A DNA stretch of 64,000 bases from Myotis daubentonii (Eukaryota > Chordata > Mammalia > Chiroptera > Vespertilionidae), in NCBI RefSeq assembly GCF_963259705.1, contig NC_081841.1, forward strand, positions 91,029,063 through 91,093,062, given 5' to 3'. Within the stretch, counting starts at the first letter, position 1. Each line of letters opens with the position of its first letter. The notes under the pieces were generated by a model. That model ran no database searches, was not told the origin of the DNA, and saw nothing but the letters and a program-made list of their open reading frames with translations. Both the position numbers and the translations under genes were made by a program. Below are positions 43,770-54,661 of this stretch, one piece after another.

Positions 43770-43783
43770 AAGAAACGAGGCTG

Positions 43784-44670
43784 TAAGTGCCTATCAGTAG
43801 ATGAATGGATTAGAAAACTGGTACATCTACACGATGGAATACTACGCTGCTGTAAAAAAGAAGGAACTTTTACCATTTGCAACGGCATGGATGGAACTGG
43901 AGAGCATTATGCTAAGTGAAATAAGCCAGTCAATGAAGGAAAAATACCACATGATCTCACTCATTCATGGTTAATAGAGACCATTATAAACTTTTGAACA
44001 ATAATAGATACAGAGGCAGAGCTGCCTCAAACAGATTGTCAAACTGCAGCGGGAAGGCCGGGGTGGGCTGGGGGGCAAGAGGGAGGGGGGTAAGAGATCA
44101 ACCGAAGGACTTGTTTTTTTTTTTTTTTTTTTAATTAAATCTTTATTGTTCAGATTATTACATTTGTTCCTTTTTTTTTTCTCCCCATAACTCCCCTCCT
44201 CCCAGTTCCCGCCCCACCCTCCGCCCTCACTCCCCACCCACTGTCCTCATCCATAGGTGCACGATTTTTGTCCAGTCTCTTCCCACATCTCCCACACCCC
44301 TTTCCCCCCCAAGAATAGTCAGTCCATTCCCTTTCTATGTCCCTGATTCTATTATAATCACCAGTTCATTCTGTTCATGAGATTATTTATTCACTTGATT
44401 CTTAGATTCACTTGTTGATAGATGCATATTTGTTGTTCATAATTTGTATCTTTACCTTTTTCTTCCTCTTCCTCTTCTTAAAGGATACCTTTCAGCATTT
44501 CATATAATCCTGGTTTCAACCGAAGGACTTGTATGCATGCATATAAGCATAACCAATGGACATAAGACACTGGGGGGTAGGGGAGGCCAGGGGATTGTCA
44601 AGGGCGGGGGGGAAAAAAGGACACATATGTAATACCCTTTGTAATACTTTAAGCAATAAAAAAAAAAAGA
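43784..44670 (+). mobile_element. 5'-truncated LINE-1 carrying a HAL1 insertion
   Basis: AAGAAACGAGGCTG (43770-43783, 44671-44684) is an exact 14-bp duplication. The element covers the end of ORF2 (stop after KYHMISLIHG near 43973) and the 3' UTR with a GGGGGG tract and poly-A. The truncated HAL1 at 44115-44515 splits its 3' UTR. It belongs to the same L1 lineage as 18422-28480. Confidence 0.94.
44115..44515 (-). mobile_element. HAL1 element d, 5'-truncated (401 bp)
   Basis: Poly-T, then the HAL1 3' UTR (TTATTGTTCAGATTATTACA) and the last codons of ORF1 (antisense of EMLKGIL near 44485-44505). TCAACCGAAGGACTTGT at 44098-44114 and 44516-44532 is an exact 17-bp duplication. It was truncated during integration, as is typical of target-primed reverse transcription. 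Confidence 0.95.
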
Positions 44671-44851
44671 AAGAAACGAGGCTGGAAAGGTAATGCCTCA
44701 GATATGTTTCAGGATATATTTCAGGAAGAAGTCTATTGTGAGCAAATAGGAAGTCAACATGTGCAAGAAAGCATTGTGTATGTAAAGGACAGACTTCAGG
44801 CAGGCCTGAAGGGGGAACCCACCAAGTCACTCTTATCTCAGTAAACAACTT

Positions 44852-45109
44852 TTTTTTTTTTTTTTTAAAGAATATGAATTTTACTTTTTATTTATTTTAA
44901 AATATGTTTTTATTGATTTCAGAGAGAGGAAAGGAGAAGGAGAGATAGAAACATCAATGATGAGAGAAAATCATTGACTGTCTGCCTCCTGCACACCCCC
45001 TACTGGGGATCAAGCCCGCAATCCGGGCATGTGCCCCAATGGGGAATTAAACCGTGACCTCCTGGTTCATGGGTCGATGCTCAACCACTGAGCAACACTG
45101 TCTGGGCAT
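44852..45109 (-). repeat. VES SINE
   Basis: Reverse VES with a long T-rich 3' end; exact duplication CAGTAAACAACTT (44839-44851, 45110-45122). Confidence 0.93.
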
Positions 45110-45233
45110 CAGTAAACAACTTTCATAGGTATATTGTATAAATAAGTTGTGGTATATGCTTACCATGGACAGTAAAAATGAATAAACTGTAGCAACACCA
45201 CCCACACGAATGAATCTTAAACTATGAGCAATT

Positions 45234-45415
45234 TGCTCTGGCGGGTGTTGCTTGGTTGGTTGGAGCACTGTCTCATGCACTGGAAGGTCACAGGTTTGAT
45301 TCTCAGTCAGGGCACTTAACTGGGTGTGGGTCCAGTCCCCAGTTGTGGGGCGTATGGGAGGCAACCAATCTCTCTCTCTCTTTTTTCTCCTCCCTCTCAA
45401 AAGGTAGAAGCTTAG
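45234..45415 (+). repeat. VES SINE, old
   Basis: CTGGCGGGTGTTGCTTGGTT head, TTTGATTCTCAGTCAGGGCA B-box region, GGGAGGCAACCAATCTCTCT body. Diverged. Confidence 0.8.
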
Positions 45416-45628
45416 GTGAACAAGGTTTCTACAGATTGTTATTACATGTTCCATAATTTAATAATTGCCAGTGAAGTAGGTGATTATCTTGATGTTGCAC
45501 ATCTGCAAAAAGTTGTCAAACCACTATGAGTTTGCTAGAATGTTTGAATGTTGTTTTTCATGAAAAGAATGTCTACATTTAACAAACTCAAAGGTATGGC
45601 ATCATTTATTTAATCATAAGATGATTTA

Positions 45629-45834
45629 AGCCCGGCTGGTGTGCTCAGTGGTTCGACCTATGAACCTAGAGGTCATGGTTTGATTCTTAGTCAAGGCACA
45701 TGCACAGGTTGTGGGCTTGATCCCCAATGGGGACAGTGCAGGAGGCAGCCAATCAGTGATTGTCTACCATCATTGATGTCTCCTTCTCTCTCTCTCTCCC
45801 TTCTCTGAAATGAATAAAGATATATATTTTTAAA
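45629..45834 (+). repeat. VES SINE, old
   Basis: GCCCGGCTGGTGTGCTCAGT head with a small deletion, GGAGGCAGCCAATCAGTGAT body, A-rich tail. AAGATGATTTAA before and AAAGATTATTTAAA after suggest the duplication. Confidence 0.85.
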
Positions 45835-45839
45835 AAGAT

Positions 45840-46176
45840 TATTTAAATTTAACTATAAAGTTACAGGATACATTATTCTAACTAGAAATTAATGAAGAAT
45901 TTAAAATGAATTTTGAAAATACAGCATCACTTGCATTATATTGGACAAAAGTAAAAATGAATATTCACACTATGCTAATATTATTTTAAAATCTCCATTC
46001 CCATGATCATTACTTTTTAACCATGGTTCTTTCTTATTTATGAATGATATTAAAGCAAAACATAGAAGCAGTTTAGATATACTTCATTCGCTGAGAGTAG
46101 CATTGTTGTTAATCCATCTAGATTAGATAGGTAAGAAAGAAACAAACTCATTTGTCAGGTTAAGAATTTAAGAATT
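45840..46176. other. No feature seen
   Basis: AT-rich unique DNA. Confidence 0.5.
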
Positions 46177-46390
46177 GCCTGACTAGTGTGGCTCGGTGAT
46201 TGAGCATCGACCTATGAACCTGGCGGTCATGGTTTGGTTCTCCGTCAGGGCATATGCCTGGGTTGTGGACTTGGTCCCTGGTATGGGGTGTGCAGGAGGC
46301 AGCCAATCAATGATTCTTTCTCATCATTGATGTTTTTATCTCTCTCCCTTCCTCTCTGAAATGAATAAAAATATATTTAAAAAAATTTTA
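46177..46390 (+). repeat. VES SINE
   Basis: GCCTGACTAGTGTGGCTCGG head, GGTTCTCCGTCAGGGCATAT, GGAGGCAGCCAATCAATGAT, A-rich tail. HAL1 copy c begins ten bases downstream. Confidence 0.9.
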
Positions 46391-46407
46391 GTATTTTTCT
46401 GGAGAAC

Positions 46408-46419
46408 CAAGATGGCGGC
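46408..46419 (+). promoter_or_regulatory. YY1-type motif at the HAL1 5' end (copy c)
   Basis: CAAGATGGCGGC, same place as in copy b. Confidence 0.55.
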
Positions 46420-47102
46420 ATAGGTTAACGCCGGAGTTTGCTGCTTTGAACAACTACTTCAAAAGTGAAACCAAAAAACGGAAGGGACATCACCCTGAAC
46501 CACAGGAACGCTGGCTGAGTGGAAGTCCTACAACTAGGAGGAAAGAGAAACGCACACGGACACTCAGAGGAGGCGCAGTGCTGAAGTCAAATTCTGAGGT
46601 GCGGAGTGCGCGGAGCGGGCTGGCGGTGGAGGGCGCGGTTGTTGTTTTCAATCGGGAGGGAGTCGCAGACTCTGAGCACCAGATCCGGGCGAGTCTTTAG
46701 GGACCCAGACTCAAACGGGAGAAGCGGGACTGTCTGGCTTCGGTCAGAGCGAGTGCAGCTTTCTCTCCGAGCTTTGCAGCAGGTGCTGGGACTCAGAGAG
46801 GCAGAGCCCCTGGGGACAGGACTGAAAACCGCCATAACTGCTCTCTCTGGCCCACCCTGTTGATCCTGTGCGACCCGCCCCGCCCAAGCCCTGCACAGAG
46901 GCATTTACTGGATAGCCTCAGGCAAAGGCTAGATTAGCACCTCCCTAGAGGACAGAAGTTCTCTCACTGCTGACACAGCTGATTCTCATAGCCACTTGGC
47001 CTGGAGGTCAAACCCTCCCTGGAATTAGCTACAACAATCAAGATTTAACTATAAGACTGCGAACAAAGACCACTAGGGGGTGCACCAAGGAAGCATAACA
47101 AA

Positions 47103-47951
47103 ATGCGGAGACAAAGAAACAGGACAAAATTGTCAAAGGAAGATATAGAGTTCAGAACCACACTTTTAAGGTCTCTCAAGAACTGTTTAGAAGCTGCCGA
47201 TAAACTTAATGAGATCTACACGAAAACTAATAAGACCCTCGATCTTATATTGGGGAACCAACTAGAAATTAAGCATACACGGACTGAAATAACGAATATT
47301 ATACAGACGCCCGACAGCAGACCAGAGGAGCGCAAGAATCAAGTCAATGATTTGAAATGCGAGGAAGCAAAAAACATCCAACCGGAAAAGCAAAATGAAA
47401 AAAGAATCCAAAAATGCGAGGATAGTGTAAGGAGCCTCTGGGACAGCTTCAAGCGTACCAACATCAGAATTATAGGGGTGCCAGAAGATGAGAGAGAGCA
47501 AGATATTGAAAACCTATTTGAAGAAATAATGACAGAAAACTTCCCCCACCTGGTGAAAGAAATGGACTTACAGGTCCAAGAAGCGCGGAGAACCCCAAAC
47601 AAAAGGAATCCAAAGAGGACCACACCAAGACACATCATAATTAAAATGCCAAGAGCAAAGGATAAAGAGAGAATCTTAAAAACAGCAAGAGAAAGAAACT
47701 CAGTTACCTACAAGGGAATACCCATACAACTGTCAGCTGATTTCTCAACAGAAACTTTGCAGGCCAGAAGGGAGTGGCAAGAAATATTCAAAGTGATGAA
47801 TACCAAGAACCTACAACCAAGATTACTTTATCCAGCAAAGCTATCATTCAGAATTGAAGGTCAGATAAAGAGCTTCACAGATAAGGAAAAGCTAAAGGAG
47901 TTCATCACCACCAAACCAGGATTATATGAAATGCTGAAAGGTATCCTTTAA
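47103..47951 (+). CDS. HAL1 ORF1 protein, intact (282 aa), copy c
   Basis: 282 codons, same domains as the protein at 39574: N-terminal helical region, RRM-like domain (RNP2 NIRIIGVPEDE 120-130; RNP1 RHIIIKMPRAKDKERIL 176-192) and C-terminal domain ending EMLKGIL. Compared with copy b it has Lys12, Asp14, Ile38 and Gln209 in place of Met, Glu, Leu and Arg. Two open frames differing at four residues suggest that little time has passed since their source was active, or that the frame is constrained. Expression cannot be judged from sequence. Confidence 0.93.
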   Translation: MRRQRNRTKLSKEDIEFRTTLLRSLKNCLEAADKLNEIYTKTNKTLDLILGNQLEIKHTRTEITNIIQTPDSRPEERKNQVNDLKCEEAKNIQPEKQNEKRIQKCEDSVRSLWDSFKRTNIRIIGVPEDEREQDIENLFEEIMTENFPHLVKEMDLQVQEARRTPNKRNPKRTTPRHIIIKMPRAKDKERILKTARERNSVTYKGIPIQLSADFSTETLQARREWQEIFKVMNTKNLQPRLLYPAKLSFRIEGQIKSFTDKEKLKEFITTKPGLYEMLKGIL

Positions 47952-48500
47952 GAAGAGGAAGAGGAAGAAAAAGGTAAAGATACAAATTATGAACAACAAA
48001 TATGCATCTATCAACAAGTGAATCTAAGAATCAAGTGAATAAATAATCTGATGAACAGAATGAACTGTTGATTATAATAGAATCAGGGACATAGAAAGGG
48101 AATGGACTGACTATTCTTGGGGGGGAAAGGGGTGTGGGAGATGTGGGAAGAGACTGGACAAAAATCGTGCACCTATGGATGAGGACAGTGGGTGGGGAGT
48201 GAGGGCGGAGGGTGGGGCGGGAACTGGGAGGAGGGGAGTTATGGGGGGAAAAAAAGAGGAACAAATGTAATAATCTGAACAATAAAGATTTAATTTATAA
48301 AAATTTTTAAAAAACACACAAGAATATTAATATGCATGGTATTGATTTTAAGTATGCACATAAAATGGTCCATTCTAGAGTTACTAATTTGTTGGGGTCC
48401 AGCCCCAGCGGTCCAGGGGCTCCCAAGGGTGTGGATGGCATCGGCGAAGAATGAAGGACATGGAGACAGCGTTCAGATGATCAGCATAGTCAGGTTCTTT

Positions 48501-48529
48501 TTTATTGTCCTATTACAGCTGTATTTATA
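48501..48529 (-). promoter_or_regulatory. LTR TATA box and poly(A) signal
   Basis: On the minus strand TATAAATA (48529-48522) is followed by AATAAA (48506-48501). Transcription would begin at about 48495, so AATAAA would be read only at the 3' LTR, with a short R. Confidence 0.6.
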
Positions 48530-48849
48530 CTATTTGATTCTATAAGCATACCTCTACAGTTACATCATGGTATGTTTTGGGTCCTCCTTTGACCTTTTAC
48601 AGTTCCTTGTTTTCTTATCTGACCTTTGCTAAAAATCTTATCTCTATCTAGCTCTGTTGATTTTAACCTTATCTATTGTCTATGTTTCTACATTCTATTC
48701 TAAAGGTTAGTCTCTGTGTTTCATTATAAGGGCTAGTATGATTTCTATTCCAAGATCACTATTCTACTGCTCTATTGTTAAGCTATAAGGAAATAACTGA
48801 AGGAGATTTTCCTATTCTATGGCCTAAGTAAAGGTTATGTCCTTTTAGC

Positions 48850-49235
48850 CTAGCTGGTGGTCTTCCTTGGGACTGCCTTGCGTCGGCAGGTTTTTAGTGG
48901 TATAGGCTTTGGTACTTTCTCTGGTGTTATTGCTAACAGTCTTAGTCTAAGTTCCTCATAAGTAGTACATGGTATTTCTGTAACATTAGGGGGTTTTACT
49001 GATTTATTCCCTTCCCTAGTCCCGTTAATCCCTAACTCCAGGGAAACATTCCCACCTGGGGAAACAACCTTTCTTGGGGAGGTGGCCCTGGTTAGAACAC
49101 ATAGCGCTAAGAAGGGGAGCAAACATATTAAGAACAGTATGCCATATACGCCAGGTCCCTTGGAACATATGCTGTGCAGATGTTTCTTCCCTGCAGCGAC
49201 TGTGTGAAGCAGCAAGGATGGAACGGCTTCTGGCA
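48850..49235 (-). pseudogene. U3-encoded ORF: possible type II membrane glycoprotein fragment
   Basis: The frame is open from the LTR 5' edge to a stop at 48850, about 128 codons. Its only ATG (49248) is in host flank. Numbered from that ATG: a hydrophobic segment at 37-52 (ILFLICLLPFLALCVL), a basic stretch at 54-60, four N-glycosylation sequons (Asn67, 75, 81, 88), a single downstream Cys-containing charged helix (EELRLRLL, 98-105) and a Pro/Lys-rich end. Sequons after the only membrane segment suggest type II topology. MMTV encodes its superantigen in U3 with this topology; that protein is much longer. Whether this is a truncated relative, an unrelated accessory protein or an env piece displaced into U3 is undecided. 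Start and C-terminus are missing, so it is treated as a remnant. Confidence 0.5.
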
Positions 49236-49241
49236 CTAATT

Positions 49242-51595
49242 TACTCATAATTTCTTCAATTACAATGAAAGAACAAGAAAAACTGAATTATAGAAATGTT
49301 CTATATTAATCTTAAATGCACATTTTCAATGAACAAGTTTTTTTAACTATTACTTTCTATTTCCCTTTTATGTTTGTCTATTTCTTGAAATTTAATTTTA
49401 CGTTCATTGAATTAGATAATGAAAAATCTGAGCTTACATTTTTGTTTTTTTATTTCTACTAGTTTAATTTATTGTAATTTATACAAGTATTGAGCCACAA
49501 TGGATTAAAGGACTGTCTCTTCATCACAGATGGTTTGAAAACTCCTGTTTTACAATATACTTTCCAGATGATTATTCAACTTTGGTTGGAACCCTTCTAG
49601 TTCATTACCTTTCCTGGGAGCTAACTCCATTATTGGATAGTTCTGATTATTTATTTCCTTATATTGAGTGGAAATCAATCTTTTTATGGTTTATAATCCT
49701 CAGACTTGATCCTGTTCCTAGAACTATACAAAATAAATTTATTCCCTCTTACATGACAGCTCATTGGATATTTGTAAAGAATTGTCATATCCCTCTTTAT
49801 TTTTCTTTAAGCTCCATTTTTTCTGAATATCCATATGATATGGTTTCCACAACCTCCCTGTCCTGATTGCTCTCTTCTGGACATACTCTTTTATAATGTC
49901 TTTCTTAAAATGTATTACACTGAACTGAACTTCAGAACATAATTTTCTTGATCTGAACAATATATTTCTGTTAATGGTGCCAATAATGCATTAAGTTTTT
50001 TAGTAGTCATTTCACTCAGTTGATTTGTATTGAATCATAATTTCTCAGGAGGGAATCAAAATATCAAAACAGTCTCCAAATTCAGCTTATTTTTTTACAT
50101 TCTCCTATCCTTCTGATTCCTTTTAGAGAGAAAAGAAAAAAGTTTATTTTTGTTGCTAACCTCACTGATTTTTAGTTTTACCATTTAAAGGTTGACGACA
50201 ATGCTGGTAATGTAATCAAAGCAGGGATGTTATACTTAGAAACTTCATTCTGGCTAAGGGTAGAAGTTAAAGGCTCACTGGAGCAGGAGCAAGATGAAAT
50301 GTTCGAGTGAACTGGTAAATGACGTAATTCGGATGACAAATGATAATGGCCTGGATTAGAGAAGCAGAAAAGGAGATTGAGAGAAGGGGACACACAGAGT
50401 TATTTAGGAAGTGAAATTAATAGGACTTAATAACTAATTTATATAGGAATGACTGTAATGAATGAAAAGGGGTGAAAAGCAGCTCTTGGTATCTAGAAGC
50501 CGATCTGGCATTTACAGCTAGACAATGTTATTTTCCTTTTGGACATAAAAATCTCACAGAATACCAATATCAGAAAATATTGTGAGATCATAATAATAGG
50601 ACACAAGACAAGTTCAATTCATAATTTTGTCTAAGCATAAACAAAAGCAGGTTCATTGGGCCAGCTACAAAATATCAAATGCCCCCTTTTTGCAGCTAAA
50701 CCTTCTTTCCCAGTTATAGTGTTATCCTTGCTCTGGACTGTCCTTCTTGTACGTAAGATGTACTGATCCCAATCATAAAATGCTCCTTTTTTCTGGAAGC
50801 ATCCAATCTAGAGTAGACCTCTACTTCCTGAGACCCTCTCTCAGATCACTCAACAAATCCCAAATCCTGTAAGTTCCTTCTAACATTGTCTTGCTGAGTC
50901 CCACGGCTGACTATGTGTACTCATCTTTTGCAGTGAGTAATAAAGGCAACTTCAGCTAGAGATGTGTTTCTGGTGATCTCAGTGGGTTAACTAAGTGGCG
51001 ATACCTAGGAGGCGATTGTATAGATATATGGTTCTGGAGCTTAAAAGAGATGCCTGTGCTGAATCTATTTCATCTTTACCCTTACATAAATATACTGAGA
51101 ACTATATATTTGAGGGCCACTGCTTATATAATAATTGAAACTGTGGGATTAGCTAAGATCACCAGGGAGGAAATCTAATGAAAAAAGGACTGAGACAGAA
51201 CCCCAAGGAGCACCTATATTTTTGAGGTGGGCAGAAAATGAGATACCTAGAAAACACTTTTAGAAGGCCTTGCCATTGAGGAAAGAAGAGAATCAGAAGT
51301 AGAAAAAGACCCAGAATTAGAAAAGGAGAGTTTCAAGAGGGAGGTTGAGATTAATAGTTTTATACACCGCAAAGAAGCCTGGTAATATAGGAGCCCTTCT
51401 AGCTGTTTGACATGTCCCCGTCAGTTTTTGAGTACCTGTTTACTTTCTGGCACATTAAGATGTTTCAGGCTCCTCTTAAACTAACCTCCCCTAGCACTGG
51501 AATCAGACATTTGTCTAAGGACTGCTTTTTCCTGAGTGGACAATGGCATTTAGAATCCAAGATCTGGTGTACCCCTTTTTTTGTGTGTTTTGTTT
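49242..51595. other. Long stretch without a gene; possible old LTR near 50560-50960
   Basis: AT-rich unique DNA. 'ctttcccagttatagtgtta', 'gctctggactgtccttcttg' and AATAAAGGCAAC (about 50939) look like parts of an ancient LTR, but no ends are visible. Frames such as 49582-49866 have no protein-family features. Confidence 0.4.
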
Positions 51596-51824
51596 TAAAT
51601 ATATATGTTTGTATTGATTTCAGAGAGAGGAGAAGTAAGGGAGATTGAGAGAGAGAGAGGAAAGGAGAGAAAGAGAGAGATGAAGAGAAGGGGGAGAGAG
51701 GGAAACATTGATTGGCTGCCTCCTGCACATCCCTTACTGGGGATTGTACCTGCAACCCAGGCATGTGCCCTGATCAGGAGTCAAACCTCTCCTTGTATGG
51801 GATGACACCCAACCAAGCCAGGAC
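51596..51824 (-). repeat. VES SINE
   Basis: Reverse VES with GA-rich middle (TTGTATTGATTTCAGAGAGA to GGATGACACCCAACCAAGCC). Diverged head. Confidence 0.85.
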
Positions 51825-51982
51825 TCCTGCATCAATTTTAAGAAGGTTTGTCTGTAAAGGGCTTTGGCTATGTAGTGGTCACACAGGAATGGAAGGACAG
51901 GAAGAGGGAAAAACTTGGCTTAGGTAAAGATGAGCAAAGCAGAGTTCTGATTATCAGAGCTGAAGCTTAAGATCAGGAACAG

Positions 51983-52183
51983 GCCCTGACTGGTTTGGCT
52001 CAGTGGATAGAGCGTCAGCCTGTGGACTGAAGGGTCCCAGGCTCGATTCCGGTCAAGGACACGTACCTTGGTTGCGGGCACATCCCCAGTAGGGGGCGTG
52101 CAGAAGGCAGCTGATCGATGTTTCTCTCTATCCCTCTCCCTTCCTCTCTGTGAAAAATCAATAAAATATATTAAAAAAAAAAA
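51983..52183 (+). repeat. VES SINE, young
   Basis: A clean VES: GCCCTGACTGGTTTGGCTCA, GGCTCGATTCCGGTCAAGGA, CAGCTGATCGATGTTTCTCT, AATAAAATATATT and poly-A. Exact duplication AAGATCAGGAACAG (51969-51982, 52184-52197). Confidence 0.95.
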
Positions 52184-52475
52184 AAGATCAGGAACAGGTT
52201 AAAGATGATCTGATTTGACCTTGAGTCCCAGAGTGGCATGTAGAACTCCAAAGGCCTCCCTAAGGCTATAATTCATTTCAGGAATCTGGGCAGGGTTCTG
52301 CCTTTCAATATGCATTAAATGGTCTCCACAGGGGAGAGAGGCCATCTGCCAAGGCTAATCACCAAGCAAAGTCTGAAACCACCTGTGAAATGTTTGAGAC
52401 ATCTACCTGTGCCAAGCCTTTTATCCTGGTGTGTGGGCTTCAGCGTTGCAATTGTAACTCTACTTATTAAAGTGA

Positions 52476-52770
52476 CTAGAGGTCCAATGCACGAAATTCG
52501 GGCATGGGTAGGGTCTCTAGGCATATGCCTGGGTTGCAGGCTTGATTCCTGGTAGGGGCGTGCACGAGGCAGGTGATCAGGGCTGATCTGTGGGGTGACC
52601 CCACACACACACTGGCACCTGCCTTGGCTGGCCTGTGCCTTGCGGGCTGGGGGCAGCTCCTGCGTTGAGCATCTGCCTCCTGGTGGTCAGTGAGCATCAT
52701 AGTGACCAGTCGTTCCACTGGTTGTTCTGCCGTTAGGTCGATTTGCATATTAGGCTTTTATTATAATTAT
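52476..52770 (-). mobile_element. Non-autonomous Helitron (H12)
   Basis: Plus-strand CTAGAGGTCCAATGCACGAA (52476) is the 3' end. The 5' end is near 52770 (ATATTAGGCTTTTATTATAA, final GA eroded). It shares 'ctcctggtggtcagtgagca' and 'ggtcgatttgcatattag' with H8a. Confidence 0.85.
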
Positions 52771-54661
52771 ATTTATTGGCTTTAATAGTCTTTGCTATTA
52801 AGAAAATAATTAGATGTTTGGTGTAAGCATCTCTGGTTTTGTTGACTTAACATTTCAACCCTCTTTCTTCTGACAAATGCCCTTTTTCCTACTACAACCA
52901 GATCTTGTGGGGAGTCCCAACTCCTGGACATAGTTAATTACTGTAAACTAGAGATATGAGTAAACACATCAAGTAGGACTGATTGAAGCACATGACCTAA
53001 GTCAGGCCAATAAGAATCCTTCCTCATGGTTTGAAAAAGTGAAGCTGGGCAAGGAGGCTTACTCCCTCCCTGAGACAAATGAAGAGGTGGGACAATCCAT
53101 TTGTTTGTGACATAATTCCTAGGAAGAAAGCCAATGGGAGAGAAACAGAGATAAAAGAGAAAGAAGACTCCAGGTGGTGCTTGAATCTCTGATTCCTTGT
53201 TCGTGAATTCCCAGGTGTGCCCTATTCAGAACTATATAAGACTTCCAACACAGATCCTTTCTGCCTAAGCTAGTTTGACTTGGGTTTCAGTCACTTTTCA
53301 CCAAAAGAGAGACCTCACTCCTACAGTGACTAAAAATAAGTCTGGTGTTAATTTACATTGTTAAAAGCTAAATTCATTTTTATAAACATCTCAAACATCT
53401 CACCCAAAATGGTAAGAAATAAAGGGAGTATAAATGGCTGTTGAGTTTTTCTAAAAGAAGCAGCAGTTGTTCAAAAATGATTTTTTTTCTATTTATGTCT
53501 AATATTAGAACATCTATCCAGGCACTCTCCCAAGAAACTAACATTAGTTTATATTGTATTTCCATTCCTCACCTCCCCCATCACACTCTTGCACTGAATG
53601 TATATTATCTTGTCAATTTGTTAGATGCTTCCTTTCTAAAGCAGCAAGAAATAATTTGTAAGAGAAAGTGTGTATACTTTCTTATCTTTCTTCCCTTTAG
53701 CTGCAAACAACTTCCTAAGTAAGTACTCAAGCTTACACTTTCTCTATCTAACCAAGAGTTATTTTAACAGGTTTTACTGTCCCTATTTCCTCTTAACTTT
53801 TCTACTCCTTAAGGCTAAGTAGAAACTCTAACCTATGTTTACCCAGACATTATCTGAGTTCAAGGACAGCTAACCAAGCTGGTTAATGGCTTTATTCTTA
53901 AAAGGAATCTGGGTTTGGTTCAATGCTTATAATCACTTAGTGCTGTGTTGATCATTGCATTCCATAGTTTTTCTTTGCCTACCCCTTCTTATAGAATCAG
54001 CCTAATTTTCTTCTGGGGATTTACCCTTTCTGTACTCTCTGTGAGGTCTCAGTGGCATCCTGATCTCCACATCTAGAGTGGATCCATATCCGGCCCCAGA
54101 CAACCTGCACATGTATTCTTAAGGTAGGTAGGTATATGGCTAATCTGTGCAGAGGATATTACAAGACTTTTATGAATGCCACCAGCAGATATGTCTTTCC
54201 TCTCCAGTTAATATGAATTTAAGTGGCTATGAAGCTGCACCCATTGTATGACCATGAGGGGACTGTCTGCCTGAGAATGGAGTCAACCCATACGACATGG
54301 AGAAAGAGAGAGATGGAGAAGAGAAACCAGGTCTTAATTAATTGAACCAAAAATTATTTTTTTGCTTAAGCCCATTTGACTGGATCTTCCTATTATAACC
54401 AAAGAATCTTAACTGATGTAATAATGGTCACGTAAATTCACTTGAATAAGAGGAAAAATTGTATATGTATGATTTTTTAAAAGAGTAAGATATGATAAAC
54501 AAATGGAAACTCAGAATCTATTGGCCATGTTAGCTTGTCATATATGCCACTAGTCTAGAAAAGAGAGTAAAGCATAAGAAACTAGGCTCTGAGCATTCTA
54601 AAAATCTGACCAATTGCTTGGATATCCTGACTCTGAAAGATTTAACTCAGTCCCTTAACAA
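52771..54661. other. No gene seen; two copies of an unassigned ancient repeat
   Basis: 52900-53330 ends 'agctagtttgacttgggttt' ... 'caccaaaagagagacctcac', and 54160-54420 ends 'aagcccatttgactggatct' ... 'accaaagaatcttaactgat'. Both look like 3' ends of one ancient mammalian repeat that I cannot name. The rest is unique DNA. Confidence 0.4.

Larger units (their letters stand above)
46401..48315 (+). mobile_element. HAL1 (half-LINE) element c, full length, intact ORF1
   Basis: It is collinear with copy b from GAACCAAGATGGCGGCATAG to CAATAAAGATTTAATTTA and the A-rich tail. It lacks b's 27-bp 5' UTR duplication. ORF1 (47103-47951) is open and there is no ORF2. The flanks are A/T-rich and I cannot define a clean target duplication, so the end coordinate is approximate. 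The high identity to copy b throughout indicates recent common descent. Confidence 0.93.
48390..49235 (-). mobile_element. Solo LTR of a betaretrovirus-like ERV, 846 bp
   Basis: Plus-strand TG at 48390 and CA at 49234-49235 are flanked by a perfect 6-bp duplication CTAATT (48384-48389, 49236-49241), the size used by betaretroviruses. On the minus strand the LTR ends GGGGCTGGACCCCAACA. TATAAATA lies at 48529-48522 and AATAAA only about 16 bp further on (48506-48501), so the poly(A) signal precedes the likely start site. U3 is then about 740 bp and R very short, an MMTV-like layout. U3 carries an ORF (49235-48850). Most parts of a provirus are absent. Confidence 0.88.

Noticed and set aside
48850..49248. 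Reading the 132-codon frame as the start of an env gene
   Set aside because: The TG..CA ends with the exact 6-bp duplication put the frame inside the LTR, and its ATG in host flank. An env origin cannot be fully excluded.
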